Both the position numbers and the translations under genes were made by a program. From the NCBI RefSeq assembly GCF_018424605.1, contig NZ_QTKT01000013.1:1-64000 (forward strand): a stretch of DNA of 64,000 nt. Reading direction: 5' to 3'. Under the pieces are notes generated by a model. The model ran no database searches. It worked only from the letters and a program-made list of their open reading frames with translations, and was not told the origin of the DNA. Shown here one piece after another: positions 45,008 through 54,109 of this stretch. This stretch comes from Marinobacter lipolyticus. Its GTDB lineage: Bacteria > Pseudomonadota > Gammaproteobacteria > Pseudomonadales > Oleiphilaceae. The first letter of the stretch is position 1; the number at the start of each line of letters is the position of its first letter.

Positions 45008-46531
45008 GTGACGGCCACTCCCTCCGCCGAATCAGAAAATACGTCGCCCGAGCTGCTCGCTGCAATCGACATGGGGTCCAACAGTTTCCACATGGTGGTG
45101 GCCCGTCTGGTTCACGGGGAGATTCGCACCCTCGAGAAGATGGGCGAGAAAGTTCAGCTCGGTGCCGGCCTTGATGCGTACAACCGGTTAACCGAGGACG
45201 CTCAGCTTCGCGCCCTCGCCTGTCTCAGCCGATTTGCCCAGCGCCTTCAGGGCATGCCCGCGGAGGCAGTGCAGATTGTGGGCACCAACGCGCTGCGGGT
45301 TGCGCGCAACGCCCAGGAATTCATGTCGCGGGCGGAGCAGGTGCTGGGCTATCCGGTGGAAATCATTGCCGGTCGCGAAGAGGCCCGTCTGATCTACCTG
45401 GGCGTGTCGCACACTCTGTCCGACGACAGCGGTCGCCGGCTGGTGATTGATATCGGTGGTGGCAGCACGGAATTCATCATCGGCGAGCGCTTCGAGCCCC
45501 AGGAACTGGAAAGCCTGCACATGGGCTGCGTGTCCTTCCGCAATCGCTATTTTGCCGATGGCCGGATTTCCCGGCGCCAGATGGACAAGGCGGTCACCCA
45601 CGCCCAGCAGGAGCTGCTGAACATCCGTCGCCATTTCCGCGGTGTTGGCTGGCAGAGCGCGGTGGGGTCGTCCGGGTCGATCAAGGCGATCGCCAGCGTA
45701 CTGGAGACGCTGAAGATCACCAATGGCGCCATCACCCTTGCCGGCATGACCGAACTGCGCCAGCGTCTGATCAGCATGGGCAGGGTCGAAAAACTCGGAG
45801 ATCTGGGCGTCAGGTCGGACCGCCAGAGTATTTTCCCGGCCGGTTTTGCCATTCTGATGGGGGCTTTCCAGTCGCTGCAGATCGAGGAAATGACGTTTGC
45901 CGAGGGCGCCCTGCGGGAGGGTCTGCTCTACGACATTGTCGGGCGCATCCAGCACGAGGACGTCCGGGAGCGCACCATCGCGGCGTTGCAGGAGCGTTAT
46001 CATGTGGATCAGGCTCATGGCCGCGCGGTGGAAGACACCACCATCGCAGCCTGGGATCAGGTTGCCGACACCTGGGCACTGAGAACCCCGGCGGACGAGG
46101 AAGTGCTGCGCTGGGCCTGCCGACTGCATGAAATCGGGCTGACCATTTCCCACAGCCAGTACCACAAGCATGGCGCCTACCTGCTGCGCTATTCTGACCT
46201 GCCCGGATTCAGCCAGCAGTTCCAGCGTGACCTGGCCACTCTGGTGCGGGGCCACCGCCGCAAGTTTTCCTCAGCCATCTTCGAGGGCCTGGACCCGGAA
46301 GACATTCCCCGGCTCAAATACCTCTGTGTGCTGGTCCGTCTCGGGGTGCTGATCCAGCACCCACGCAACATGGAGGCGGCGCCCACCTTTCATCTGCATG
46401 CCGGCGAAAACCGGCTGGCCATCGAATTTCCCCACGGCTGGCTTGAAGAACGCCCACTGACCCTTGCCGATCTGGAGAACGAAGCGGATTACCTGGCCAA
46501 ACAGGGTTTCACGCTGGTGGTTAATCCCTAG
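45008..46531 (+). CDS. ppx: Exopolyphosphatase
   Basis: A 507-aa Ppx/GppA-family enzyme releasing phosphate from polyphosphate chains. The ASKHA-type ATPase fold shows ELLAAIDMGSNSFHMVVARL, VIDIGGGSTEFIIG and AVGSSGSIKAIASVLETL. The C-terminal helical HD-like part (WACRLHEIGLTISHSQYHKH) is complete. The frame is open from 44933, but a TATAGT -10-like element lies within that stretch. I therefore place the start at the GTG at 45008, preceded by GAGGAA. Its last four bases overlap the end of the convergent ABC-F gene. It is divergent from trxA. Confidence 0.94.
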   Translation: MTATPSAESENTSPELLAAIDMGSNSFHMVVARLVHGEIRTLEKMGEKVQLGAGLDAYNRLTEDAQLRALACLSRFAQRLQGMPAEAVQIVGTNALRVARNAQEFMSRAEQVLGYPVEIIAGREEARLIYLGVSHTLSDDSGRRLVIDIGGGSTEFIIGERFEPQELESLHMGCVSFRNRYFADGRISRRQMDKAVTHAQQELLNIRRHFRGVGWQSAVGSSGSIKAIASVLETLKITNGAITLAGMTELRQRLISMGRVEKLGDLGVRSDRQSIFPAGFAILMGAFQSLQIEEMTFAEGALREGLLYDIVGRIQHEDVRERTIAALQERYHVDQAHGRAVEDTTIAAWDQVADTWALRTPADEEVLRWACRLHEIGLTISHSQYHKHGAYLLRYSDLPGFSQQFQRDLATLVRGHRRKFSSAIFEGLDPEDIPRLKYLCVLVRLGVLIQHPRNMEAAPTFHLHAGENRLAIEFPHGWLEERPLTLADLENEADYLAKQGFTLVVNP

Positions 46532-48486
46532 GCCACCAGTTCCGCCTCAAGGTTTTCCACCGTTTCGCTGATCTCCAGCCACTCGGCTTCCACGGCCTCG
46601 AGCCGGCTTTTCAGCTGCGCCTGCTCCCCGAGCTTTTCCTTGAGCCTGGCCTTGCCGCTGTCCTGGTATACCTCGGGGGCCGACAGGGATTCCTCCACCA
46701 CTTTCAGTTGCTGCTGCAGCTGCTCCATGGTTTTCTCCAGCGCGCTCTGCTGCTTGCGGTAGGGGCTCAGTTTCTGGCGTATCGCCGCTTCCGCGCGTTT
46801 ACGCGCTTTGCGGTCGTCCGCGCTTTCCCCGACGCCTTCGGCGGCGGCCACCTCGCCGGTGGTGTTCCCGGCCAACGCGTCCCCGGGGTCGCGTCTCGGC
46901 GCGTCTACTTCATCCTTGCGGCGATCCGCCAGCCAGCGCTCATAGTCTTCCAGGTCGCCCTCGTACTCGCAGACCCGGCCGTCGTTGACCAGCCAGAACT
47001 CGTCGACGGTGTTACGCAACAGGTGCCGGTCGTGAGACACCACCACCATGGCACCGTCAAAGTTCTGCAGCGCCATGGTGAGCGCCTGGCGCATTTCCAG
47101 ATCCAGATGGTTGGTGGGCTCATCCAGCAACAACAGGTTTGGTTTCTGCCAGGCAATCACGGCCAGGGCGACCCGGGCCTTTTCACCGCCGGAAAACGAC
47201 CGGATCGGGGTCAGCGCCTCGTCGCCGTGAAAATCAAAGCCACCGAGAAAATTGCGGATACTCTGTTCAGACGCCTTTGGCGAAAGCCGTTGCAACTGCA
47301 GAAACGGACTGGCGTCCAGATCCAGGGAATCCAGCTGATGCTGGGCGAAATAGCCAATGGCCAGATGCTCGCCGGTGGTGCGTTCGCCCGCCAGCAGCGC
47401 GGCTTCGCCCCGCACCGCATCCATAAGAGTCGACTTGCCGGCGCCGTTGGGACCCAGCAGGCCTATGCGGCTGCCCGGCAGCAAACTGAGGTTGATGCCA
47501 TCGAGAATTCTTGTGTCGCCGTAGCCGGCCGCACCATTGCGAATGGACAGCAGCGGGTTGGACACTTTCTCGGCCACCGGAAATTCGAAGCTGAACGGCG
47601 AATCAATGTGAGCCGGAGCGATTTTCTCCATGCGCTCCAGTGACTTTACCCGGCTCTGGGCCTGACGGGCCTTGGTTGCCTTGGCCTTGAAGCGGTCGAT
47701 GAAACGCTGGATCTCCGCGATGCGCGCCTGCTGACGCTCGAAGCCGGCCTGCTGCTGGGCCAGCCGCTCACTGCGCTGGCCTTCGAACGCCGAGTAATTG
47801 CCGGTGTAGAGTTCCAGTTTGCACTGGTGAAAATGCACCACGTGGGTAACGACCCGATCCATGAAGTCGCGATCGTGGGAAATGAACAGCAGCGTGCCTG
47901 GATACCGGCGCAGCCAGTTCTCAAGCCACAGGCACGCGTCCAGATCCAGGTGGTTGGTGGGCTCGTCCAGCAACAACAGTTCGGAAGGCCGCATCAGGGC
48001 CTGGGCGAGGTTCAGCCGGATCCGCCAACCGCCGGAAAAGGCCGACACCGGGCGCGCCGTGTCGGCATCCACAAAGCCCAGCCCCCGCAGCAAAGCTGCT
48101 GCACGTCGTGGCGCCGACCACGCTTCATGGACGTCCAGCTCACCATGAATGCGGGCCATGGCATGGTCATCTCCGCGCTGCTCAGCGTCCGCCAACTCAC
48201 GCTCCATGCGCCGCAGATCGTGGTCCCCATCAAGCACAAAGTCGAGCGCCGAGCGCGACGACGCCTCCACTTCCTGGGCCATGTGGGCAATGCGGCAGCC
48301 ACCGGGCAGCGACACGCTACCCTGCTCGGGTGAAAGCTGGCCAAGCAGGAGCTGAAACAGGCTGGATTTGCCGGCGCCGTTGGCTCCGACAATGGCGACA
48401 CGCTGTCCAGGCTGGATCGTAAGGTTGACCGCGTCTAGTAACCAGACGCCCCCCCGTTGTAAACTGAGATCGGTTATCGTTAGCAT
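46528..48486 (-). CDS. yheS: ABC-F family ATPase (YheS/Uup type)
   Basis: A 652-aa soluble protein with two ABC ATPase domains. Walker A motifs are GANGAGKSSLFQ and GPNGAGKSTLMD, and the signature motifs are FSGGWRIRLNLAQ and FSGGEKARVALAV. Between the domains lies the ABC-F inter-domain linker (RFIDRFKAKATKARQAQSR). A long C-terminal coiled coil follows (KLSPYRKQQSALEKTMEQLQ). Without membrane domains, ABC-F proteins act on ribosomes as translation factors. Length and linker best fit YheS. It is divergent from the TIGR02444 gene across a 48-base AT-rich gap, which must hold both promoters. Confidence 0.93.
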   Translation of the reverse strand: MLTITDLSLQRGGVWLLDAVNLTIQPGQRVAIVGANGAGKSSLFQLLLGQLSPEQGSVSLPGGCRIAHMAQEVEASSRSALDFVLDGDHDLRRMERELADAEQRGDDHAMARIHGELDVHEAWSAPRRAAALLRGLGFVDADTARPVSAFSGGWRIRLNLAQALMRPSELLLLDEPTNHLDLDACLWLENWLRRYPGTLLFISHDRDFMDRVVTHVVHFHQCKLELYTGNYSAFEGQRSERLAQQQAGFERQQARIAEIQRFIDRFKAKATKARQAQSRVKSLERMEKIAPAHIDSPFSFEFPVAEKVSNPLLSIRNGAAGYGDTRILDGINLSLLPGSRIGLLGPNGAGKSTLMDAVRGEAALLAGERTTGEHLAIGYFAQHQLDSLDLDASPFLQLQRLSPKASEQSIRNFLGGFDFHGDEALTPIRSFSGGEKARVALAVIAWQKPNLLLLDEPTNHLDLEMRQALTMALQNFDGAMVVVSHDRHLLRNTVDEFWLVNDGRVCEYEGDLEDYERWLADRRKDEVDAPRRDPGDALAGNTTGEVAAAEGVGESADDRKARKRAEAAIRQKLSPYRKQQSALEKTMEQLQQQLKVVEESLSAPEVYQDSGKARLKEKLGEQAQLKSRLEAVEAEWLEISETVENLEAELVA

Positions 48487-48534
48487 GTTGTCATTTTATC
48501 AGGGTATATTTTACAGGGAATACACAAAGCTCCC

Positions 48535-49062
48535 ATGCGCGCTGAGCCGGATCGCCTGCCCACAGACCTGGAGACGGACAATCCGCTCTGGCACTTTGCT
48601 CTGACGTTCTGGAATATTCCGGGCGTCGAATCGGCTTGCCTGGCGTTACAGCAGAAAGGCTGGAGTGTGACACGGATTCTCAGTGCCTGCTGGCTTACCA
48701 TAACAGGCCAGAAGTATGCCGACCGTGAAGACAATACGGTAACAGAGTGGCGAATCCATGTAACCGAGCCACTGCGCTCGGCCCGACAATACATACCCCG
48801 AAATCATCCGGGTACCAACAGCCTGCGGGGCGACATTGCCCGCACTGAGCTGGAAGCAGAACGGATTGAGCTGGCCCTGGTCTATCAGAGCCTCGCCGAA
48901 ACCCAAAAAGAGAACGCCGGCATGTATGGATCGGAACAACTGGCCCGCACCAACCTCGAAGCGGCCGCACCGGAGACGGCAATGGACTCGGAGACCCGGC
49001 ACACAGTGGACGCCCTCAGCCGTAGCCTGATGACCTTCAGTGCCGGGAATCGGGAGTCATGA
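48535..49062 (+). CDS. TIGR02444/DUF2390 family protein
   Basis: A 175-aa cytosolic protein. NPLWHFALTFWNIPGVESAC and QQKGWSVTRILSACWLTITG match the DUF2390 (TIGR02444) pattern, a gammaproteobacterial family of unknown function often encoded next to the ABC-F gene. The C-terminal third is polar and not conserved. Its stop overlaps the start of the DUF4124 gene (ATGA), so the two are translated together. Confidence 0.88.
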   Translation: MRAEPDRLPTDLETDNPLWHFALTFWNIPGVESACLALQQKGWSVTRILSACWLTITGQKYADREDNTVTEWRIHVTEPLRSARQYIPRNHPGTNSLRGDIARTELEAERIELALVYQSLAETQKENAGMYGSEQLARTNLEAAAPETAMDSETRHTVDALSRSLMTFSAGNRES

Positions 49063-49454
49063 TGATGAAATGGCTCATCCGACTCGCCTTTCCCGCACTC
49101 GGCGTGCTGCTGATGCTGATGTTCTTTGGCCTCAATGCGCCGGAACCCAAGGTCACCGACACCGCTCCGGAAGCGCAGGCCAAAGAAGAGATACCCGCCT
49201 TCGAAGGCCTCGTGCCCTCTCCGGTGCCCGTTGAGGGCCCGGACATCGTGTTCAAGTGGCAGGATCGTGACGGCAACTGGCACTACGCCGACCGGCCACC
49301 GGAAAATGGCCCCTGGAATGCACTCGCCATTGAACGCAAGGACAATGGCAGCCTGCCCCGCGCGGCGGATGCCAATCCTGAGACTGACTGGCAATCACCC
49401 TACAGCGCGCCATTTTCTCTGGCACCGATGCCGCCGGCCAATAACGGCAGCTGA
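49059..49454 (+). CDS. Membrane-anchored DUF4124 protein
   Basis: A 131-aa protein with one N-terminal membrane helix (about residues 6-24, LIRLAFPALGVLLMLMFFGL), a Pro/Glu-rich spacer and a small DUF4124-like motif. FKWQDRDGNWHYADRPPENG holds the typical W-x-D-x-x-G-x-x-H/Y-Y-A/T-D core. The C-terminal tail is polar. It is probably anchored in the inner membrane with the domain in the periplasm. Function is unknown. It is translationally coupled to the upstream TIGR02444 gene by a four-base overlap. Confidence 0.85.
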   Translation: MMMKWLIRLAFPALGVLLMLMFFGLNAPEPKVTDTAPEAQAKEEIPAFEGLVPSPVPVEGPDIVFKWQDRDGNWHYADRPPENGPWNALAIERKDNGSLPRAADANPETDWQSPYSAPFSLAPMPPANNGS

Positions 49455-49584
49455 CGGTATTACCTGACCGGTTTCTTAACACATGTTCAGTGGCATCCCG
49501 CTACAGAACCGGTTACCTTTTGCTATTTCAAGTCATCACACGCGGGGGTCGATACCTCCCCGCCCAACAATACAGGACATTGAA

Positions 49585-50292
49585 ATGAAGAAAGCTCTGC
49601 TCGCACTGGCAGTGACCGGCATCGTTGCCGGCTGCTCCACTCAATCCGACTCCGCAAAAGACCCGAGCCTGGAATCCACCGACCAGAAGGTCAGCTACGG
49701 CATGGGCCTGGTGCTCGGTGAGCGCATGAAGAACGATCTGCCTGACCTGCAGATGGATCAGTTCCTCCAGGGCATCGAGCACGGCCACGAGGGCGACGAG
49801 GAAGTCAGCCGCATGAGCCGCGAGGAAATCCAGGAAGCGCTGATGGCTTATCAGCAGCAGCTGCAGGAGCAGGAAAGCGCGAAAGTGGAAGAGCTGGCCA
49901 AGAAGAACAGCGAAGCGGGCGAGGCCTTCCTGGCCGAGAACGCCGAGCGTGAGGGCGTGGAAACCACCGATTCCGGCCTGCAGTACGAAGTGCTGGAAGA
50001 AGGTGACGGCGAGAAGCCGGAGGCAACCGATCAGGTCAAGGTCCACTACACCGGCGAACTGCTCTCCGGCGAGGTATTTGACAGCTCGCGCGAGCGTGGC
50101 GAACCGGTCACCTTCGGCCTCAACCAGGTCATTCCGGGCTGGACCGAGGGGCTTCAGCTGATGAACGAAGGCAGCCGGGTAAAACTCTACATCCCATCGG
50201 ATCTGGCCTACGGTCCGGGCGGCAACCGCGGCATCGGGCCGAACGAGACCCTGGTGTTTGATGTGGAACTGATTGAGGTAAACCCGGAGTAA
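49585..50292 (+). CDS. FKBP-type peptidyl-prolyl isomerase, lipoprotein
   Basis: A 235-aa periplasmic lipoprotein. The signal ends in a lipobox (VTGIVAGC, Cys17). An N-terminal dimerisation domain of FkpA/Mip type with long helices (about 30-125) is followed by a C-terminal FKBP domain (about 145-235). That domain has VKVHYTGELLSGEVFDSS, VIPGWTEGLQLMNEGSR and IPSDLAYGPGGNRGIGPNET. It catalyses proline isomerisation and acts as a folding chaperone. The frame extends upstream to 49483, but the ATG at 49585 has AGGA upstream and starts at the signal peptide. Confidence 0.93.
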   Translation: MKKALLALAVTGIVAGCSTQSDSAKDPSLESTDQKVSYGMGLVLGERMKNDLPDLQMDQFLQGIEHGHEGDEEVSRMSREEIQEALMAYQQQLQEQESAKVEELAKKNSEAGEAFLAENAEREGVETTDSGLQYEVLEEGDGEKPEATDQVKVHYTGELLSGEVFDSSRERGEPVTFGLNQVIPGWTEGLQLMNEGSRVKLYIPSDLAYGPGGNRGIGPNETLVFDVELIEVNPE

Positions 50293-50382
50293 GTCCGGCC
50301 CTCATCCACTGCAGCTCCGCCGGATGTGCGGAGTCTGCAGGGGTGTTTCGCTACTGGTGACGGCAGCAACCCCCGGCGGCAT

Positions 50383-50865
50383 TCAGGCGGACGACATGAC
50401 CTTGTCGGCATGGGCGTTATGCAGGTGCTCGATCAGGTAATCTTCCATCTCGAAGCGACTTTCCAGAATTTCCCCCAGCTCGGACAATTCCGAGAATAAC
50501 TCCCGCACTTCCTCTTCGGTCAACGATTTACCGTTCAGCCGGTCGTTGAAGTTCAGCGCTGTCTCCGTGGTCTGGGCGATACGCGGATACAGTTTGGCAG
50601 CAAGTTCGAGGCCGCCGTCGTTGAATTCCCGCGCCTCCTGGATCAGCTGCTCGTAAATCTCGAAGTGGCCCGCCGACACGTAGTCCACCAGCACTTCGCA
50701 CAGCCTGACAAATTTTTCCCGCAGGGCTTCGGTCTGGGAGTAATCGCTCTCCCCCGACAGATCACAATAGTGTACGAGCAGTTCCTGACGCTCTTTCAGC
50801 CAGCGATCAATCAGTTCGCTGACACCGCCCCAACGTTCCCTGGCATTACGGCAATTTTCCAACAT
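50383..50865 (-). CDS. rsd: Anti-sigma-70 factor Rsd/AlgQ
   Basis: A 160-aa all-helical protein of the Rsd/AlgQ family, which binds the housekeeping sigma factor and shifts RNA polymerase toward alternative sigmas in stationary phase. The signature stretches are ERWGGVSELIDRWLKERQEL, FVRLCEVLVDYVSAGHFEIY and YPRIAQTTETALNFNDRL. GGAG lies upstream of the ATG. In Pseudomonas AlgQ also affects alginate and siderophore synthesis. The gene stands beside dsbB, as in Pseudomonas. Confidence 0.95.
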   Translation of the reverse strand: MLENCRNARERWGGVSELIDRWLKERQELLVHYCDLSGESDYSQTEALREKFVRLCEVLVDYVSAGHFEIYEQLIQEAREFNDGGLELAAKLYPRIAQTTETALNFNDRLNGKSLTEEEVRELFSELSELGEILESRFEMEDYLIEHLHNAHADKVMSSA

Positions 50866-50964
50866 GACGCCCTTCTCCGGTTACCTGACAAAGCCTGTGT
50901 CGAGTTCATTTTTTGTTATGTCGAGAGTCAAGGTACCCCATGCCTGCAGTTGCCCGCAACCGTT

Positions 50965-51471
50965 TCAGGCACCACCCGACTCAGACCTTTCGCCAGTACG
51001 AAAAGCCAGCGCCAGGCCGGTGATCACCACCAGCGAGAAGAACACCGCGGTCCAGCCGGGAATGCTCAGACCGAGAAAACGCCAGACCACTTCAGCGCAG
51101 TCACCGGTGCCACGCAAGGCGGTGGTCAGCACTTCCGTCAGGGGCAGCACATCGAGCATGTAATCCACCGACGGCCCGCAGGCCGGCACCTGATCTTCCG
51201 GCAGGCTCTGCAGCCAGAGTTGCCGCCCGGCCACCGCCAGACCCGCCCCGGCAGTCAGCGCCATCAACAGACCGTAGACCCGGATGCCGAAACCGCGGGG
51301 GTTGTGCAGCACCGCCAGCAGGCTCACCAGCCCCGCCCCCATGAACCCGAAGCGCTGCAGCCAGCACAACGGGCAGGGTTCCAGACCCATCACGTGTTCC
51401 ATATAGAAGGCCACACCCAGCAGTGCGGCACACACAACAAAGATTCCTGAAAACACCAGCCTGGACGTCAA
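50965..51471 (-). CDS. dsbB: Disulfide bond formation protein DsbB
   Basis: A 168-aa inner-membrane protein with four transmembrane helices that reoxidises DsbA and passes electrons to quinone. Both redox pairs are present: Cys33/Cys36 (EPCPLCWLQR) in the first periplasmic loop and Cys98/Cys125 in the second. The predicted start is TTG at 51471, preceded by GAGGTGA at good spacing. A GTG five codons later is the alternative. It is on the same strand as rsd, about 100 bases upstream of it. Confidence 0.94.
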   Translation of the reverse strand: MTSRLVFSGIFVVCAALLGVAFYMEHVMGLEPCPLCWLQRFGFMGAGLVSLLAVLHNPRGFGIRVYGLLMALTAGAGLAVAGRQLWLQSLPEDQVPACGPSVDYMLDVLPLTEVLTTALRGTGDCAEVVWRFLGLSIPGWTAVFFSLVVITGLALAFRTGERSESGGA

Positions 51472-51633
51472 AAGCTCACCTCGGGATTAACATGCGGGCG
51501 CGAGCCAGCTCCGGCGCCTCTGCGCTCAGGGGAGTGCTGCAAGCAGCTCGCGGGCCTGCTATTCTGCGACAAACCGGACGGTCATCGCCGTTGACCTGCC
51601 ACTAAACCCTAAACCATAGGGAACTTCAAGCCT

Positions 51634-52086
51634 ATGACATGCGAGCCAAAGCGCCTGCTGCTGATCCTGTTCTGCCTGGTAATCGCCATTCCTGTTTCCA
51701 GCGCCTTCGCGCAAGAGGAATCACCGGAGGAGGTTCAGGAGGAACAGTCGGAAGCGAAGATTACCGACTACATCGAGATGGATCCGCCGTTTGTCACCCA
51801 CGTCGGCGAACCGGGCACCAAACTGACGTATCTGAAAGCGGCAGTCACCCTGCGCGCCTCGAAAGAAACCACCCGGCCAGCGGTGGAAGCACACATGCCG
51901 CGCCTGCGCCATGAGCTGGTGATGCTGTTTGGCGAACAGACCGATATCGAACGACTCGCCAGCGGCGAAGGGCAGGCTGCCCTGCGGGAGGAAGCGACGC
52001 GGCGCATCAATGCCGCACTGGCGGAACAGCAGACCGGTGAAGTCGTTACCGGGGTGCTGTTTACGGAATTTGTGGTACAACGCTGA
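51634..52086 (+). CDS. FliL-like secreted protein
   Basis: A 150-aa protein with a signal sequence or anchor (about 7-25, LLLILFCLVIAIPVSSAFA), a short acidic linker and a FliL-type domain. The domain shows YIEMDPPFVTHVG, LTYLKAAVTLRASK, MPRLRHELVMLFGEQ and a closing VLFTEFVVQR. True FliL is a flagellar basal-body membrane protein encoded with fliM. This copy is outside any flagellar cluster and starts with a cleavable-looking signal, so it is a paralog of unknown function. Confidence 0.87.
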   Translation: MTCEPKRLLLILFCLVIAIPVSSAFAQEESPEEVQEEQSEAKITDYIEMDPPFVTHVGEPGTKLTYLKAAVTLRASKETTRPAVEAHMPRLRHELVMLFGEQTDIERLASGEGQAALREEATRRINAALAEQQTGEVVTGVLFTEFVVQR

Positions 52087-52115
52087 GGCGTGACCGGAAG
52101 GTCATCGGCCGGTTA

Positions 52116-52331
52116 TCAGGCAATGCGGGAGAACAGGTCATCGCCATCAGGCATCTGCTCACGGGCAATCTGGCCGGCGTCTTCCCAGCCCGCTTCCCAG
52201 GCCGCAATGGCCACCTCGCCCCGGTAGGGGCAGCGGCTGCGCTCCATGCCCATGGACGCGGCCAGGTAGCCCTGCCGGTATGCCTTGTTGAGCGAGTCAA
52301 CGTTCCAACCCAGCTTGATGTCTCTGGCCAT
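52116..52331 (-). CDS. rmf: Ribosome modulation factor
   Basis: A 71-aa basic/aromatic protein of the RMF family, which pairs 70S ribosomes into inactive 100S dimers in stationary phase. The signature AYRQGYLAASMGMERSRCPY and AAWEAGWEDA are clear. The ATG at 52331 has AGGGAG upstream. The longer frame upstream is non-coding. A palindrome lies 75-105 bases before the ATG and may take part in its growth-phase control. It is convergent with the FliL-like gene, 29 bases away. Confidence 0.92.
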   Translation of the reverse strand: MARDIKLGWNVDSLNKAYRQGYLAASMGMERSRCPYRGEVAIAAWEAGWEDAGQIAREQMPDGDDLFSRIA

Positions 52332-52405
52332 GCCGGTTCTCCCTGATGCCTGAATGCCACTGAAACAGACAGTGACACGGTTGCAACAAAACGTAACAGC
52401 AGGGT

Positions 52406-52436
52406 CAGAACCTGACAAATTTTTGTTCAGGTTCTG
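52406..52436. promoter_or_regulatory. Perfect 10-bp inverted repeat upstream of rmf
   Basis: CAGAACCTGA (52406-52415) and TCAGGTTCTG (52427-52436) are exact reverse complements around an AT-rich 11-base centre. On the rmf strand the repeat overlaps TTGTCA, a -35-like box with TACGTT 17 bases further on. It also lies 48 bases past the gshA stop. No T-run follows the stem, so an operator for rmf, or a Rho-dependent or structural end for gshA, fits better than an intrinsic terminator. Confidence 0.4.
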
Positions 52437-52483
52437 TGCGACAGGTCCGGCCAGCATGTGACAGGCCGCCAGATCGCGGTCGG

Positions 52484-54037
52484 TCAGGACGCCAGATACT
52501 CCTTCAGGAAGTCGTCGAACGGCTGGGTGTCCGCAGACTCCATCGCGGCCTGCTCAGCCAGAGAAGCCTCACTCATCTGCTCGAAGTCTGCCAGCGGCGT
52601 TTGTGCGAACTCTTCCTCCCGCAGGGCCTGCTGATGCTGCAGCGATATGGCCTGCACCCAATCACGGTGCCCCAGCCCCGAGTCTGCCATGGCCTGCGTC
52701 ACCCGCGCGGAGGGAATCAGCTGCGGCGATTCCAGCTTGGCGCGCTGAGCCTGCAGGGCGGTGCGGTAGGTGTCACCGCCGGTCCAGCTGTCGAGGCGCT
52801 CGGCCAAAGGCTCCAGGCCCGCCAGTAGAGCGTTGGCGGCCTCGCCGAGCGGCGTTCTGTGCCCGCCCTGGCACAACGCCAGCTCAAGATTGCGACCGTG
52901 AGCCACCACGTCCTTGTAGTTATCGTCCAGACGCTCGCACTCCGCGTCACCGATACGCGGGCTGTCGGACAGCAAACAGTCAAGCAGGAACAGGTCGAGG
53001 AAGTCGATCTGGGTCGCCGAGACCCCGACTGCCGAGAACGGGTCCAGATCCAGGCAGCGCACCTCAATGTACTCCACACCGCGGGATTCCAGGGCCTGAA
53101 TCGGCTTCTCTTCCCGCTCGGTGGTGCGCTTTGGCCGCACCGCGCTGTAATACTCGTTTTCTATCTGCAGCACACTGGTGTTGATCTGCACGAACGCATC
53201 CCCGCGGCGGGTGCCGATCGCCTCGTATTCCGGCCACGGGGTATGGATCGCCCGGTCCAGGGTACGGGTGTAGGTACTGAGTTCGTTGAAGCAGATGTTC
53301 AGGGACGACTGGGCATTGTTGTGGTAGCCCAGATCCCCCATTCTCAGCGAGGTCGCGTCGGGACCGTGCCAGGTATTCGGGTTGAAGCGGGACAGGTCAT
53401 GCTTCACATTCGCCACGAAACTGGCATCCAGTGCCGGTGACGCACCGAACAGCAGCATCAGCAACCAACTGCGACGACGGAAATTGCGAATCAGCCAGAA
53501 ATACTGGTCGGACTTGAAATCCTGCAGGCTCTGCCGGTTGTCCAGTGCCCCCTGCCACAGGGACCAGAAGCTGTCGGGCAGCGACAGGTTGTAGTGGGCC
53601 CCGGCAATGCTCTGCATCATCCGTCCGTAGCGCACCGCCAGGCCCTGTCGGTAGACGTGTTTGAGGCGCCCGATATTGGAGGTGCCGTACTCGGCAATGG
53701 GAATACTGGCGTCACCATCCAGCTCACAGGGCATGCTGGCGGCCCAGAACACTTCATCACCGAGCTGGCGCTGCACAAAGCGGTGGATATCCCGCAGCGA
53801 GTCCAGCATGGCGCCGGTGGAGCTGCACACCGGGGTAATCAGTTCCAGCAGTGCTTCGGAATAGTCGGTGGTGATCGCCGGATGGGTCAGCGCCGAGCCC
53901 AGGGCACGCGGGTGCGGGGTCTGAGCGATGAAGCCGTTGCGGTCGACCCTCAGCCCTTCTTTCTCGACACCCTTGAGAAAACCGCCCCAGTCGCTGGCCG
54001 AGAACTGATGAAAAAGTTGATGGCGGGAATCTGCCAT
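52484..54037 (-). CDS. gshA: Glutamate-cysteine ligase
   Basis: A 517-aa ATP-dependent enzyme making gamma-glutamylcysteine, the first step of glutathione synthesis, of the gammaproteobacterial GshA class 1 type. Conserved segments are FLKGVEKEGLRVDRNGF, ITTDYSEALLELITPV, SIAGAHYNLSLPDSFW, ARGVEYIEVRCLDLDPF-type (ESRGVEYIEVRCLDLDPF) and VGVSATQIDFLDLFL. Length is normal for the E. coli class (518 aa). AGGAG lies seven bases before the ATG. It follows tex on the same strand after a 72-base gap containing a 9-bp inverted repeat (GGCAGGCTC, 54054-54062/54076-54084). Confidence 0.95.
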   Translation of the reverse strand: MADSRHQLFHQFSASDWGGFLKGVEKEGLRVDRNGFIAQTPHPRALGSALTHPAITTDYSEALLELITPVCSSTGAMLDSLRDIHRFVQRQLGDEVFWAASMPCELDGDASIPIAEYGTSNIGRLKHVYRQGLAVRYGRMMQSIAGAHYNLSLPDSFWSLWQGALDNRQSLQDFKSDQYFWLIRNFRRRSWLLMLLFGASPALDASFVANVKHDLSRFNPNTWHGPDATSLRMGDLGYHNNAQSSLNICFNELSTYTRTLDRAIHTPWPEYEAIGTRRGDAFVQINTSVLQIENEYYSAVRPKRTTEREEKPIQALESRGVEYIEVRCLDLDPFSAVGVSATQIDFLDLFLLDCLLSDSPRIGDAECERLDDNYKDVVAHGRNLELALCQGGHRTPLGEAANALLAGLEPLAERLDSWTGGDTYRTALQAQRAKLESPQLIPSARVTQAMADSGLGHRDWVQAISLQHQQALREEEFAQTPLADFEQMSEASLAEQAAMESADTQPFDDFLKEYLAS

Positions 54038-54109
54038 GGATGACTCCTGCTACGGCAGGCTCCGCCTTGTGAGCCGAGCCTGCCTGTGGAATGGGTACGG
54101 TGCCGTCCG

